NCBI RefSeq assembly: GCF_900129425.1 | Contig: NZ_LT670817.1 | Location: 3,410,001 to 3,474,000, forward strand | Direction of reading: 5' to 3' | DNA: 64,000 nucleotides | From: Bradyrhizobium erythrophlei | GTDB lineage: Bacteria; Pseudomonadota; Alphaproteobacteria; Rhizobiales; Xanthobacteraceae | Part shown: piece after piece, positions 9,171-17,488 of the stretch | Numbering within the stretch: position 1 is the first letter of the stretch | Layout: every line of letters starts with the position of its first letter | Program-made: the position numbers and the translations under genes | Notes under the pieces: model-generated | Database searches by the model: none | Told to the model about the DNA's origin: nothing | The model's input: only the letters and a program-made list of their open reading frames with translations

Positions 9171-9201
9171 CTGGCGGAAGGGGTGGGTTTCGAACCGACG
9201 G
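9171..9201 (-). repeat. Degenerate tRNA-Ser 3'-end fragment
   Basis: Read on the minus strand, the segment carries GGTTCGAAACCCACC followed by CTTCCGCCA: a T-loop, the 3' side of a T-stem and an acceptor/CCA end like a tRNA-Ser. The rest of a tRNA is not present and the T-stem has mismatches. Fragments like this usually mark a former attachment site. Confidence 0.4.
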
Positions 9202-9269
9202 TAGAATTGTGCCTGCGACAAAACAACCCGGCGGGCAATTTTCATTTTCGCCGTCGCGCAAATCACCTT

Positions 9270-9775
9270 TACGACTCACGCCATCCTGTCCCCGAGGAAG
9301 GGGCGTTGGCCATCGTCACCGAACGTTGGGATGGGATGTGGTGGACGCGGCGGTGTCGGGCGTGAAGTTTGTCCGCAGGGCGGGTTTCCGTGAGCGGACG
9401 ACGGAGCGCAGGACGTACGATGCTGAAGCGTACGGTGAAGTCGTGTGGTCCTGACGCCTCAGTGGTTGGCGTCAAGTCTTGCGGAGGTGCGAAAGCCCGA
9501 CCGGGCCGAGTGCCAGATTCCGTGGGGCGACGGAGACAACAAAGCCCGATTCTCCGGGGAGAGCGCGAAATAAGCCGTAAAGCCATTGCGCAGGGAATGT
9601 CGGATCGCCTCCGCTGCCCTGTATGCTCGTGTGCATTTTCTTCTACCTTTTGCACACGGGACCGCGGGTGCAGCGCGCATCCGGCATTCCCTGCTCCCTC
9701 TTTTTCGAGGGACAACGAAACGCAAGCCTCGGGCAAAACCGTGCCGCGAGAATGCGGAGGTGTATCCGCTGTTTG
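9270..9775 (+). repeat. Long dispersed repeat, copy 1
   Basis: About 500 bp that resembles, with substitutions and indels, the reverse complement of 27066-27512. Shared blocks include GTGTGGTCCTGAC, GAGAGCGCG-AATAAGCCGTAAA, GCGCAGGGAA, CTCGTGTGC and the GCGCGCA-CCGGC block. All frames through it lack domain signatures and differ between copies, so the open frames here are not treated as genes. Function unknown. Confidence 0.7.
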
Positions 9776-9804
9776 ACATTCGAATCGAATTTCCGCCTCG
9801 ATGT

Positions 9805-10599
9805 TCAGGCGCTTTGTGGTGCGGGCCACAGCGCCTTCACAATCGCATCCAGCCCGTCGGTCAGCGCCGCGGGACCGGGCTGCAGGATGATCGTCGATTT
9901 GATCTCGATGATGCGGTCGTTGCGGACAGCCGGAATATCGCTCCAGCCCGGCCGCTTTCTGATTTTGTCCGGAACCACTTTCTTGCCGCACCACGACGCC
10001 AGGATCACATCCGGCGCGGCGGCGCGCACGACATCGGGAGCAATGATCCGGTCTTTCGCGGCCTGTTGAAAGCGCAGCTTTGGCAGCACGTCTTCGCCGC
10101 CGGCGATCTCGATCAGTTCGGAAACCCAGCCGATGCCGCTGATCAAGGGATCGTCCCATTCCTCAAAATAGACTTTCGGTCTGCGCAAGGGCCGGGCGGC
10201 CGACTCGATCGTTGCCAGACGCCGCTCATAGCTGGCGGCGAGTTGATCGGCCCGCTCCGCCGCATCGACCAGCGCGCCTACGGTGCGGATCATCGCCAGG
10301 ATGCCCGCGAGGTCGCGCTGGTTGAAGGCATGGACGGCGACACCGGCGCGGATCAACCCGGAGACGATGTCGGCCTGCAAATCCGAGAAGGTGAGAACGA
10401 GATCCGGCTCGAGCGCCAGGATCTTCGGAATGTCGGCCGAGATGAACGCAGCGACCCGCGGCTTCTCTCGTCTGACCTGCGCCGGCCGCACCGCGTAGCC
10501 GGACACGCCGACGATCCGCTCCTGCTCGCCGAGCAGATACAGCGTCTCCACGGTTTCTTCCGTGAGACAGACAATCCGGCGGGGAGGGAATTGGCGCAT
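9805..10599 (-). CDS. BtuF-like cobalamin/siderophore ABC substrate-binding protein
   Basis: A 264-residue periplasmic-binding-protein fold of the Fe3+/B12 class: RIVCLTEETVETLYLLGEQE near residue 8, PDLVLTFSDLQADIV near 65, ISGIGWVSELIEIAGGEDVL near 155, and APDVILASWCGKK near 197. BtuF-type proteins carry vitamin B12 or ferric siderophores to a BtuCD-type permease. Two oddities: there is no signal peptide at this start and no permease or ATPase gene nearby, so it may be a cytoplasmic relative of unknown role. B12 supply is relevant to the NrdJ enzyme encoded 24 kb away. Confidence 0.75.
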   Translation of the reverse strand: MRQFPPRRIVCLTEETVETLYLLGEQERIVGVSGYAVRPAQVRREKPRVAAFISADIPKILALEPDLVLTFSDLQADIVSGLIRAGVAVHAFNQRDLAGILAMIRTVGALVDAAERADQLAASYERRLATIESAARPLRRPKVYFEEWDDPLISGIGWVSELIEIAGGEDVLPKLRFQQAAKDRIIAPDVVRAAAPDVILASWCGKKVVPDKIRKRPGWSDIPAVRNDRIIEIKSTIILQPGPAALTDGLDAIVKALWPAPQSA

Positions 10600-10654
10600 G
10601 ACGGACGATATGCAGAATAATCATTCGCTTGTCACGGCGGCCATTACCCACAAC

Positions 10655-10742
10655 GTCATTGCCGGGCTCGACCCGGCAATCCATCATCTCAAAAAGTTCT
10701 GGTGATTAGTGGATACGCGGGTCAAGCCCGCGTATGACAATT
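10655..10742. repeat. Palindromic CCCGGGTCAAGCCCGG-type repeat
   Basis: Contains GGGCTCGACCCGGCAATCCA and GCGGGTCAAGCCCGC arms able to form hairpins. Related copies occur at about 33765-33792, 40763-40886 and 51699-51740, always between genes. It belongs to the abundant palindromic repeats of Bradyrhizobium-type genomes. Confidence 0.7.
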
Positions 10743-10767
10743 TGAACAGATGGGAGAACCACCGACT

Positions 10768-11169
10768 ATGACGCCGCTGGAAAAAGTCAATTCGATGAAG
10801 ATGCCTTTCGCGGAACTGAAGGGCGTGACGTTCACCGAAGCCGAGCGCGATCGCGTGGTGGCGCGAATGCTGGTGCGGCCGGACCTCTGCACCCTCGGTC
10901 ACGTCATTCACGGCGGCGCGATCATGGCGTTCGCGGATTCGGTCGGCGCTGCGGCGACCGTGATCAATTTGCCGGATGACGCCAAGGGAACCACCACGAT
11001 CGAGAGCAAGACCAATTTCATTGGTGGCGCGAAGGAGGGAACGATTGTTATCGCGACCGCGACGCCGGTGCATCGGGGACGGCGCACCCAGGTCTGGCAA
11101 ACCCGCCTGGAGACCGAGGATGGAAAACTTGTCGCGGTGGTGACCCAGACGCAGATGGTACTGCTGTGA
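10768..11169 (+). CDS. PaaI-family hotdog-fold thioesterase
   Basis: A 133-residue protein with the hotdog signature LGHVIHGGAIMAFADSVGAA around residues 42-62 and the long beta strands TIESKTNFIGGAKEGTIV that follow. The HGG motif and downstream Asp are the usual catalytic elements of PaaI-type acyl-CoA thioesterases. The ATG at 10768 is preferred because GGGAGAA lies 9 nt upstream; an in-frame ATG at 10750 is the alternative. It stands alone between a repeat and the GNAT gene. The acyl substrate is not predictable. Confidence 0.85.
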   Translation: MTPLEKVNSMKMPFAELKGVTFTEAERDRVVARMLVRPDLCTLGHVIHGGAIMAFADSVGAAATVINLPDDAKGTTTIESKTNFIGGAKEGTIVIATATPVHRGRRTQVWQTRLETEDGKLVAVVTQTQMVLL

Positions 11170-11334
11170 TCGATGCCCGTATGATTACGGATATGCCATG
11201 TTGTTAACCACGCGGTCGTGACCTTCTGCCGTTATTTGCGGCAGGAAGCGATCTTGAATTTTATGCTGCGATGCACAATATCCTTGTTCTAGGGATTCGA
11301 CGCCTCCTCGAGGGCTTCCAAGAGGAGTTGATAC

Positions 11335-11958
11335 GTGAACCACGAAGACATTTCCCGCTCATTGGCCGCCAGGGGCACCGTCCGGACGTTACGCCAGCCG
11401 GAAGAATTGCCGTTGCTGCGCGATCATCTGTTGCGGCTCGATCGGGACAGCCGTTACGACCGCTTCCATGGCTTCATGGATGATAGCTTCATCGAACGCT
11501 ATGCCGAGAAATGCGCCGACGATGGCACGGTGGTCATCGCCTACATCGAGGGCGGCGTGGTGCGTGGCGCGGCCGAACTGCATCCGCCGGATCAATCGCC
11601 TGACTCGTTACCGGAGATCGCGTTCAGCGTGGAGGCGTGCGTACGACGGCAGGGCGTCGGCAGCATCCTGTTTCGAAAACTGATCGCGGAAGCGCGTTCC
11701 AAGGGCTACCACTCGCTGCGGATTACCACCGGCGTACAGAACCAGGCGATGCGGGCGCTCGCCAACAAGTTCGGCGCGCATCTGACGTTCCGCCACGGCG
11801 AATCCACCGGAAATATCGATCTGACGGCGCAACCGCAGCCCGAACCCGTAAAGCCTGCGATCGTGACGCCTGCCGATTTGGCGCGTGCCATGATCGGCTT
11901 CAACCGGGCGTACTGGAAGCTGCTTTTGCGAATGTACGGCTGGGGCCGGACCGCCTGA
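11335..11958 (+). CDS. GNAT family N-acetyltransferase
   Basis: A 207-residue protein. The GNAT acetyl-CoA-binding motif A is seen as FSVEACVRRQGVGSILFRKL (residues about 100-120), with the R-x-x-G-x-G pyrophosphate loop, followed by motif B-like ALANKFGAHLTFRHGE. The N-terminal part (DHLLRLDRDSRYDRFHGFM) is conserved in a rhizobial subgroup of these enzymes. Start is GTG at 11335 with GAGGAG 7 nt upstream. Substrate unknown. A hairpin at 11224-11248 upstream probably ends the previous transcript. Confidence 0.85.
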   Translation: MNHEDISRSLAARGTVRTLRQPEELPLLRDHLLRLDRDSRYDRFHGFMDDSFIERYAEKCADDGTVVIAYIEGGVVRGAAELHPPDQSPDSLPEIAFSVEACVRRQGVGSILFRKLIAEARSKGYHSLRITTGVQNQAMRALANKFGAHLTFRHGESTGNIDLTAQPQPEPVKPAIVTPADLARAMIGFNRAYWKLLLRMYGWGRTA

Positions 11959-12022
11959 TAACGGCGCCGGCAAGCGGCCATTCACTCGATTTTCGATCGA
12001 GCGAATTGCCACGGGGCGCTAC

Positions 12023-12325
12023 TTAAGTGCCGGTGCGCTTGTCGTTGCCGAATTTCCTGACGACCCGGCGTTCGACCACGACCGAGCGCTGCGCGCCTTG
12101 TTCGCCCGCAATCACCCGCGTCGAAGACCGCGCGGAAAGCCGGCCGGCCTTCTTCACTTCGGCAATGACGGATTCGATCGGCAGCCCCATCAGCGAAGCG
12201 GCGATTTCGGCCTGCGCTTCCTGATCGTCGGTGATCCCGATCGCGGCGAAAATGGCTTCATCCAGCGTCGGTGGATCGCGCCGGACGCGCCGCGGTCCAT
12301 ATTTCGTATTCCAGTCTTCACTCAT
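12023..12325 (-). CDS. Conserved hypothetical protein
   Basis: A 100-residue, charged, soluble protein. The N-terminal half (PPTLDEAIFAAIGITDDQEA then QAEIAASLMGLPIESVIAEV) looks like a compact helical domain; the C-terminal half is basic and rich in Arg and Ser (RSSTRVIAGEQGAQRSVVVE). No catalytic motif is visible and I cannot name a family. It reads toward the GNAT gene, with about 64 bp between the converging ends. Function unknown. Confidence 0.6.
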   Translation of the reverse strand: MSEDWNTKYGPRRVRRDPPTLDEAIFAAIGITDDQEAQAEIAASLMGLPIESVIAEVKKAGRLSARSSTRVIAGEQGAQRSVVVERRVVRKFGNDKRTGT

Positions 12326-12419
12326 TGGGGCCTCTCGTCTGATCCGGAATACCTAGAGCCCGCTATGTTGCATTGCAATATGAATTTGGTGTGGCAATCC
12401 AGCTATGCGCCGAACTGTT

Positions 12420-12719
12420 TCAGAGATTTTCCAACCTTTCGGCATCGTAAATCTCGATCGTCGTGTTGCCGGCGGCAGCCGACTGCAGCGCGCGAACAAA
12501 ATTGCGGGACGCCGGCACAGCGAAATGGGCCAGCAGGGCGGCGCGATCGACCCATTGTTCGACAAATACGAGCCGCAACGGATTCTCGCAATCGGTGTGC
12601 ACGGCGTGGGAGATACAGCCGGGCTCTTTGCGCGAGCGATGAACATGATCGAGACAGAGTTCGAGAGCTTCATCGATCGAGTCTTCCCGTGCGGTCACGC
12701 TGCCTGTCACCAGGATCAT
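12420..12719 (-). CDS. Antibiotic biosynthesis monooxygenase (YgiN-like)
   Basis: A 99-residue dimeric alpha-beta barrel protein of the ABM family. Features are the SRKEPGCISHAVHTDCENP core, then FVEQWVDRAALLAHFAVPAS, which is the usual E-x-W strand and following helix of putative quinol monooxygenases. ATG at 12719 with GGAG 5 nt upstream; the longer in-frame start at 12782 would overlap the neighbouring gene. It lies just downstream of the DUF2161 gene on the same strand (34-bp gap), possibly co-transcribed. Substrate unknown. Confidence 0.8.
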   Translation of the reverse strand: MILVTGSVTAREDSIDEALELCLDHVHRSRKEPGCISHAVHTDCENPLRLVFVEQWVDRAALLAHFAVPASRNFVRALQSAAAGNTTIEIYDAERLENL

Positions 12720-12753
12720 GCTGTCTCTCCGCCGCTTTTGATGTTCGTCATCC

Positions 12754-13440
12754 TCAGGAGATTGTATCGCTGGCGCCGGCAAAGTCGATCGGCTGTTGCG
12801 GCCAGCGCTTCAGCGCGGCGCGTCCCGCATCGGTCAGGACATAGATGCCGCGCTCGGCGCGGTCGAACCAGCCATAGACGTTGTGCAGCAGAATTTTCGG
12901 TGCGTCGGGAATCTCTGGCTTGAGATCCCGCACGCGCCGCGGGCCCTCCGACAGCGCCGATGCGCAGGCTAACGCCTGCTGGCGATACGCGGTCATGATC
13001 GGTGAACGCGTGCTTCCGCCCAGCGCCGGGTCGCCCTTGCGGCGCCGATGTTCGGCGACCAGGCGCGAGCGCTTCTTCGGGTTGCGGCGCGGGCTTGTCG
13101 TGGCCGGCTTGACGAGCACCTCGACGTCGCCGGTATTGGTGACCGCGAGCATGCCGAAGCCGAGCCGGCGACAGAGATTGCGATAGCGCGCGTCGCTCTC
13201 GCGTCCCTTGCCGCGCGCGGACATTTTTGCGGCGAGCCAAACCTCATCACAGGCGCCGGCGCGATCGACCGCCTGCAAAACCAGTTCAAGATTGAATGTC
13301 AGCTTCAACTCGCCGATCACGACGACCGGCGGATCGCCGCCGCTCAGCGCCACGAGATCACAGCCGCCGACTTCGCCCTTGACCGTGAAGCCGAGCTTTT
13401 CGAGGAAGCGTTTGACGGGCAGATAAAGCGCAGTTTCCAA
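12754..13440 (-). CDS. DUF2161 family PD-(D/E)XK phosphodiesterase-type protein
   Basis: A 228-residue protein. The N-terminal domain shows a PD-(D/E)XK nuclease-like core: GGCDLVAL (Asp near residue 28) and VVVIGELKLTF (E-x-K near residues 44-46). A basic linker with PRRNPKKRSRLV follows, and a C-terminal winged-helix-like part ending IYVLTDAGRAALKRWPQQP. DUF2161 proteins are predicted phosphodiesterases of unknown biological role. Translation probably begins at a TTG (13440) with GGAG 9 nt upstream. No restriction or modification partner is nearby. Confidence 0.8.
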   Translation of the reverse strand: METALYLPVKRFLEKLGFTVKGEVGGCDLVALSGGDPPVVVIGELKLTFNLELVLQAVDRAGACDEVWLAAKMSARGKGRESDARYRNLCRRLGFGMLAVTNTGDVEVLVKPATTSPRRNPKKRSRLVAEHRRRKGDPALGGSTRSPIMTAYRQQALACASALSEGPRRVRDLKPEIPDAPKILLHNVYGWFDRAERGIYVLTDAGRAALKRWPQQPIDFAGASDTIS

Positions 13441-13636
13441 GGGTCCAAGCTCCGGTGTCGCCTGCGCGACTCAGTGCCAGAGTCTAGCCTGATTTGCATG
13501 AGAGGATTTGATCAAAGGGTAGGGAAGCGGTTACCATGCGTCCCGGGACCAGGCAGATAACGTAGGACTGATTTCACTGCGAAATCCGAGGATTCGCAGG
13601 TCGCGCCGCAATTCGTCGATGCCGGAGCGGCTTCAG

Positions 13637-14344
13637 ATGCTGCGGGGACTTTACAAGATCGAGATGCACACGGTGCATGGTTCGCGCCGCGGCGTTGTTT
13701 ATGTATATGACGGCAAGATGATGGGCGGTAATTCGGCCTTCGCCTTCATCGGCAGCTACCGGGATTCTGGTAACGGCGATGTATTGGCCGACATATCGAC
13801 ATTGCGCCACAACGACGATCCGAATTTCCAGCCCTTGTTCAAGACCGATAAGATCAGCCTGACACTCAAAGGCAGGCAGCAAGGCCAGCAATATCATTTC
13901 GAGGGTGGTACGACGCAAATGCCCCGCATTGCCGTCACCTCGGTGATGACCCCCATTAGCGAAGAGGCCGCGCCTCCCGTACTTTCGGCCGGAACCGGTG
14001 GCATCAAGAACGGCCTTTATTCAATTCACATCCGGATGCTGGACGGCATCGACGGCGGCAACACCGGCGTGATGGTGCTGCACGATGGCGCGATCCGCGG
14101 CGGCGATGGCTTCTTCGATTATATGGGGTCCTACACCAGCGCGAACGGCAGATGGAAAGGCGAAATCGTCAACCACGAGCACACGCCGAGCCAGGGTGAG
14201 CGCCCGGTGTTTGGCGGCTATGAGGTCGGCATCGGCTTTTCCGGCACCTACACCGATGAAGGTGCGGTCGCGGAAGCCACGGCGCTCGCGGGCAAACGCA
14301 GCATTCGCTTCAGCGCGGTGCTGAAGAGGCTAGCGGAGGCGTGA
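13637..14344 (+). CDS. Duplicated GrlR-like domain protein
   Basis: A 235-residue protein made of two copies of the same beta-rich domain. Copy 1 (about 1-95) has LYKIEMHTVHGSRRGVVYVY and MMGGNSAFAFIGSYRDSG; copy 2 (about 122-230) has LYSIHIRMLDGIDGGNTGVM and IRGGDGFFDYMGSYTSANG. The pattern (Gly-x-Tyr-x-Ile, then GGxxxFxYxGSY, then long beta strand) matches the GrlR fold. GrlR is known as the LEE type III secretion repressor of enteropathogenic E. coli, but rhizobial homologues usually sit outside secretion clusters. ATG at 13637 with GGAG 7-9 nt upstream; 13619 is an alternative. Confidence 0.65.
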   Translation: MLRGLYKIEMHTVHGSRRGVVYVYDGKMMGGNSAFAFIGSYRDSGNGDVLADISTLRHNDDPNFQPLFKTDKISLTLKGRQQGQQYHFEGGTTQMPRIAVTSVMTPISEEAAPPVLSAGTGGIKNGLYSIHIRMLDGIDGGNTGVMVLHDGAIRGGDGFFDYMGSYTSANGRWKGEIVNHEHTPSQGERPVFGGYEVGIGFSGTYTDEGAVAEATALAGKRSIRFSAVLKRLAEA

Positions 14345-14347
14345 GGC

Positions 14348-15028
14348 CTAAACCCGCCCGGTCACCGGGAGCAGCGCGCCGGTAACGGCGCTGGCCGCAT
14401 CGCTTGCCAGAAACAGCATCACCTCAGCCAGTTCTTCCGGTCTTACCCATTTTGTGAAATCAGCCGTCGGCATGCTGGCGCGGTTGACTGGGGTGTCGAT
14501 GATTGACGGCAGAACGGCGTTGGCGGTGAGCTTGCCTTTCCATTCCGCCGCGAGCGCCTCGGTGAGACGATGCACGCCGGCTTTGGACGCGGCGTAGGGC
14601 CCCATGCCGATGCCGGCCTGCAGCGCGCCCATCGCGCCGACGTTGACGATCCGCCCGGCGGGGGAGGCGACGAGGTAGGGGAGTGCCGAGCGAGACGCGT
14701 TCAGCGCGGTCAGGACATTGAGTGCATACATGCGCTGCCAGGTTCCGGTCTCGCCCTCGGCGATCGCCTCAAACGCAAAGCCGCCCGCAATATTGATCAG
14801 CACGTCGAGCCTGCCAAAAAGCGCGGCGACGGTGTCGATGGCATTTTTGGCTTGCGCCGGATCCGAAAGATCGACGCCGCCGAGTTCGATCCGATTTTCC
14901 GTCGCCGCGACTTGCGTCGGCGCGTGATCCACCCCGGCCACGCGCGCGCCCCGGGCCAGCGCCGCTTCCGCGACCACCTTGCCCAGTGCGCCCGAGGCGC
15001 CGGTGACGACAACGACTTTTCGGTCCAT
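14348..15028 (-). CDS. Short-chain dehydrogenase/reductase lacking the catalytic Ser
   Basis: A 226-residue SDR. The nucleotide-binding loop TGASGALGKVV is at residues 9-19, NIAGG near 79, and the active-site YAASK near 146-150. Counting 13 residues back from the Tyr, where classical SDRs have Ser, gives Ala (VNVGAMGALQAG). The C-terminal cap is typical (RPEELAEVMLFLASDAASAV). The missing Ser suggests reduced or altered catalysis, or a subfamily using other residues. It converges on the GrlR-like gene with 3 bp between stop codons. Confidence 0.85.
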   Translation of the reverse strand: MDRKVVVVTGASGALGKVVAEAALARGARVAGVDHAPTQVAATENRIELGGVDLSDPAQAKNAIDTVAALFGRLDVLINIAGGFAFEAIAEGETGTWQRMYALNVLTALNASRSALPYLVASPAGRIVNVGAMGALQAGIGMGPYAASKAGVHRLTEALAAEWKGKLTANAVLPSIIDTPVNRASMPTADFTKWVRPEELAEVMLFLASDAASAVTGALLPVTGRV

Positions 15029-15173
15029 GATTGGATCTCCGGGGCAAAGGCGCCAAGGGCGAGGGTGTTACACTATCGCCATGCGAAATTCATTTGCAAT
15101 GCTGTAGAAATTTGCGGCCAAATGCAGGTTCGCGAGGGATCGCACTGCGCAAGCGGATACTTGGGATATTCAG

Positions 15174-15875
15174 ATGTCTGACGCGCCACGGCCTTGCGAC
15201 ACTCACCCCGATATTGTCGAATTCAAATATCCGCTTCCGCGCCTCGCGCAGAGTCTCAAAAGCCAGCGTAAGGTCAAGATCGTGGCGATCGGGTCGTCAT
15301 CGACGGCGGGCGAGGGCAACATCGTGCCTTTTCCTTGCCGGCTTGAGCTCGCCTTGAGGGGGCAGTTTCACGGCCGGATGATCGACGTGCTCAACCGCGG
15401 GATCGGCGGCCAGGAGGCGCTGGACGAACTGTCGCGCTTTGATCCGGACGTAATCGGCGAGGCACCTGCGCTGGTGATCTGGCAGGTCGGCACCAATGCG
15501 GTGTTTCGTTTGGGACAATACAGTTTCGACGACGTTGCCGCGTCGATCGCGACAGGACTCGACCGGATCGCGGGTTTCGGCATGGATGTGGTGCTGATGG
15601 ATCTGCAATACACCACGGCCATCGTGGGTCCCGACAAGATCAAGGCCGCCGAGCAGATGGTATCGTTGATATCGGCCGCCGCCGAGAAGGCAAACATCAA
15701 CGTGTTTCGGCGCTTCGCCCTGATGCGGCGCTGGTGTTGCGGCGACGGGATCCCGATTGCCGAACTGATCGATCCAACCGACCCCGATAAGCTTCATATG
15801 AGCGATTGGGCTACCAATTGTGTTACCCAGGCGCTCTACGGCGCGATCGCCGCTGCGCTTCGGGCGACTGCCTGA
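15174..15875 (+). CDS. SGNH/GDSL-type hydrolase
   Basis: A 233-residue cytoplasmic-looking SGNH hydrolase. Block I (AIGSSSTAGEG, nucleophile Ser near residue 41), block II/III (NRGIGGQEA near 75), the oxyanion Asn in WQVGTNAVF (near 104), and the catalytic pair DPDKLHMSDW near 200 are all present. Members are esterases or lipases acting on acyl or acetyl esters, including on polysaccharides. There is no signal peptide. It stands alone; a small hypothetical gene follows 113 bp later. Confidence 0.85.
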   Translation: MSDAPRPCDTHPDIVEFKYPLPRLAQSLKSQRKVKIVAIGSSSTAGEGNIVPFPCRLELALRGQFHGRMIDVLNRGIGGQEALDELSRFDPDVIGEAPALVIWQVGTNAVFRLGQYSFDDVAASIATGLDRIAGFGMDVVLMDLQYTTAIVGPDKIKAAEQMVSLISAAAEKANINVFRRFALMRRWCCGDGIPIAELIDPTDPDKLHMSDWATNCVTQALYGAIAAALRATA

Positions 15876-15988
15876 GACGCTGCGGCCGCGCGTGATCGTT
15901 AAAATTTGCCGGAGTTTTGTAAGCGAACGGCAGAACCATCCCGCTATACGTCGGGGGCGCTCGATCCAGGGACTGGGAGACACCCACG

Positions 15989-16186
15989 ATGAGATATCTG
16001 CCTGACCACGGTTTGCCGCTGATTCAGCTGAAGGAGCAGCGCCGGGATTTGATTGTCGCGCTGCAGAACCGCAATGGCCCGGTCAGCGGCTGGGAGTTGA
16101 TGCAGATCGCCGCGGTTCAACAGGCGATCTCGGCATTCGAAGACGTCATCGCTGACCTCGACGCGGAAATGGAAGCGGCGGCGTAA
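15989..16186 (+). CDS. Small conserved-type hypothetical protein
   Basis: A 65-residue product, MRYLPDHGLPLIQLKEQRRD then LIVALQNRNGPVSGWELMQI, mostly helical and slightly acidic at the C-terminus. GGGAGA lies 7-9 nt upstream of the ATG. The composition and ribosome-binding site support a real gene; no function is known. Confidence 0.6.
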   Translation: MRYLPDHGLPLIQLKEQRRDLIVALQNRNGPVSGWELMQIAAVQQAISAFEDVIADLDAEMEAAA

Positions 16187-16214
16187 GGCAGTTCTTGCCT
16201 TTGTCTTGTCGCTT

Positions 16215-16242
16215 GTCCTGACCGGACGAGCAGGGTCAGGAC
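16215..16242. terminator. Hairpin between convergent genes
   Basis: Perfect 9-bp arms GTCCTGACC and GGTCAGGAC around a 10-nt loop, lying between the small ORF ending at 16186 and the phosphatase stop codon at 16236. There is no long T-run, so it is a weak or factor-assisted bidirectional terminator. Confidence 0.45.
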
Positions 16243-16982
16243 TCCAGATAGCGCGCCTCTAATCTGGCGCGTTCTCCCGGCATGAGGCCCAGCCCGTCCC
16301 GCAAATAATTTTCGAGATTGCCGTAGTCGGCGCCGATGGCATCGAACGCGGCGGCAAGGAACGAGGCTTCCACCGATCCGAGCACCTGACGGACATCATC
16401 GGGCAGATCGCTGCTGGCGGAGGGATCGCGCCGGTAGAAGCGATTGGTGAGCAGATAATCCTGCGCAATCAGATCGTCCGGCACGCCGAGCGCATGCAGG
16501 ATCAGCGCGCAGGCGAAACCGGTTCGATCCTTGCCGGCGGTGCAATGAATCACCAGCGGCGCGCGGTCCTCCAGCAGATGAGCGAACAGGGCGCGGAAGC
16601 TGGACGTGTTCTGACGCACATAGTTGCGGTAGGAATCGCGCATCACATCCAGTGCATCGGCCGATGACAGCGCGGCGCCGGCGGCGAGCCGCGCGTGCAG
16701 CGCCGCCACCACGGTCGGCTCGATCGGCAGCGAATGGACTGCAATCTCCGTTAATCCGCACATCGCCGCAAGACGCTCCTCGGTGCCGCGGAAATCGAAC
16801 GCGCTTTTCAGGCCCAGGCCACGCAAAATCGCAATATCGGCTTCGGTGACGTGGCCGAGATGGTTGGAACGAAAGATCTGCCGCCAGCGCAACCGGCGGC
16901 CGTCTTTGCCGGGATAGCCCCCGAGATCACGGAAATTGCTGGCGCCGGCAAGATTGAAATGGCGGACGGGAGGATCTGACAT
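16236..16982 (-). CDS. Tyrosine-type protein phosphatase
   Basis: A 248-residue protein of the bacterial tyrosine/serine phosphatase family (Y_phosphatase3-like). The P-loop HCTAGKDRTGFACALILHAL (residues about 144-163) contains the C-x5-R catalytic signature. The N-terminal NFRDLGGYPGKDGRRLRWRQ motif and the FDFRGTEER segment are also diagnostic. Homologues dephosphorylate phosphotyrosine or phosphoinositides. ATG at 16982. Diverges from the MliC-like gene. Confidence 0.9.
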   Translation of the reverse strand: MSDPPVRHFNLAGASNFRDLGGYPGKDGRRLRWRQIFRSNHLGHVTEADIAILRGLGLKSAFDFRGTEERLAAMCGLTEIAVHSLPIEPTVVAALHARLAAGAALSSADALDVMRDSYRNYVRQNTSSFRALFAHLLEDRAPLVIHCTAGKDRTGFACALILHALGVPDDLIAQDYLLTNRFYRRDPSASSDLPDDVRQVLGSVEASFLAAAFDAIGADYGNLENYLRDGLGLMPGERARLEARYLES

Positions 16983-17084
16983 GGGACCAGCTTAAGCGAC
17001 CTTCTGCGGCGGAGAAATGACTGACAGGCGTATCGCTTGCTTTGCTCGCTCTGGTCTATACTTGACCCTCAAACGGGGGCAAAC

Positions 17085-17396
17085 ATGAATCGCAAAGCTG
17101 TCATCATTCTCCGCGCGGCATTATTCGCCACGGCAATTGCGACCGGTTCATCGCCCGCGTCAGCACAGACGTTCCAGAGTTATCGCTGCAGTGACGGCAC
17201 CCGGTTCCTGGTCGGATTCTTCGAATACGATAAACGCGCGTTTCTGCAGATCGATGGAAGGGCGGTGACGCTTGCCCGGCGCCTGGCTTTGTCAGGCTCG
17301 CGCTATTCGGGTGGCGGCGTCACGTTGAAAATCACCGGCGCAGGCACCACGATCAGGCACGCCAAACGGCCGGCGACGGCGTGCGAGCTGACATGA
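17085..17396 (+). CDS. MliC-like C-type lysozyme inhibitor
   Basis: A 103-residue exported protein. Residues 1-27 form a signal peptide ending SSPASA-Q. The mature part (FQSYRCSDGTRFLVGFFEYD, then SGSRYSGGGVTLKITGAGTT) follows the MliC/PliC beta-barrel pattern, including the loop with SGxRY that inserts into the lysozyme active site in studied members. There is no lipobox Cys, so it is probably periplasmic. ATG at 17085 after a GGGGG-rich site. A short hairpin follows the stop. Confidence 0.75.
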   Translation: MNRKAVIILRAALFATAIATGSSPASAQTFQSYRCSDGTRFLVGFFEYDKRAFLQIDGRAVTLARRLALSGSRYSGGGVTLKITGAGTTIRHAKRPATACELT

Positions 17397-17399
17397 AAA

Positions 17400-17432
17400 A
17401 AGGCCGAAACATTTGTTTCGACCCTTTCAGCA
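17400..17432 (+). terminator. Intrinsic terminator after the MliC-like gene
   Basis: CGAAAC and GTTTCG arms (17405-17420) around ATTT, extended by GG/CC pairs, preceded by an A-run and followed by CCCTTTC. It lies directly after the stop codon. Confidence 0.55.
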
Positions 17433-17488
17433 TCCTTGATCTTCCACCAGACACCAGCGACAGATCGGCAGCGGCCTTGCGCTTGGCG

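Noticed and set aside
9269..10159. Long open frames within the ~500-bp repeat and antisense to the BtuF-like gene
   Set aside because: The frames coincide with a dispersed repeat and with the complement of a confident gene; high GC produces long antisense frames.
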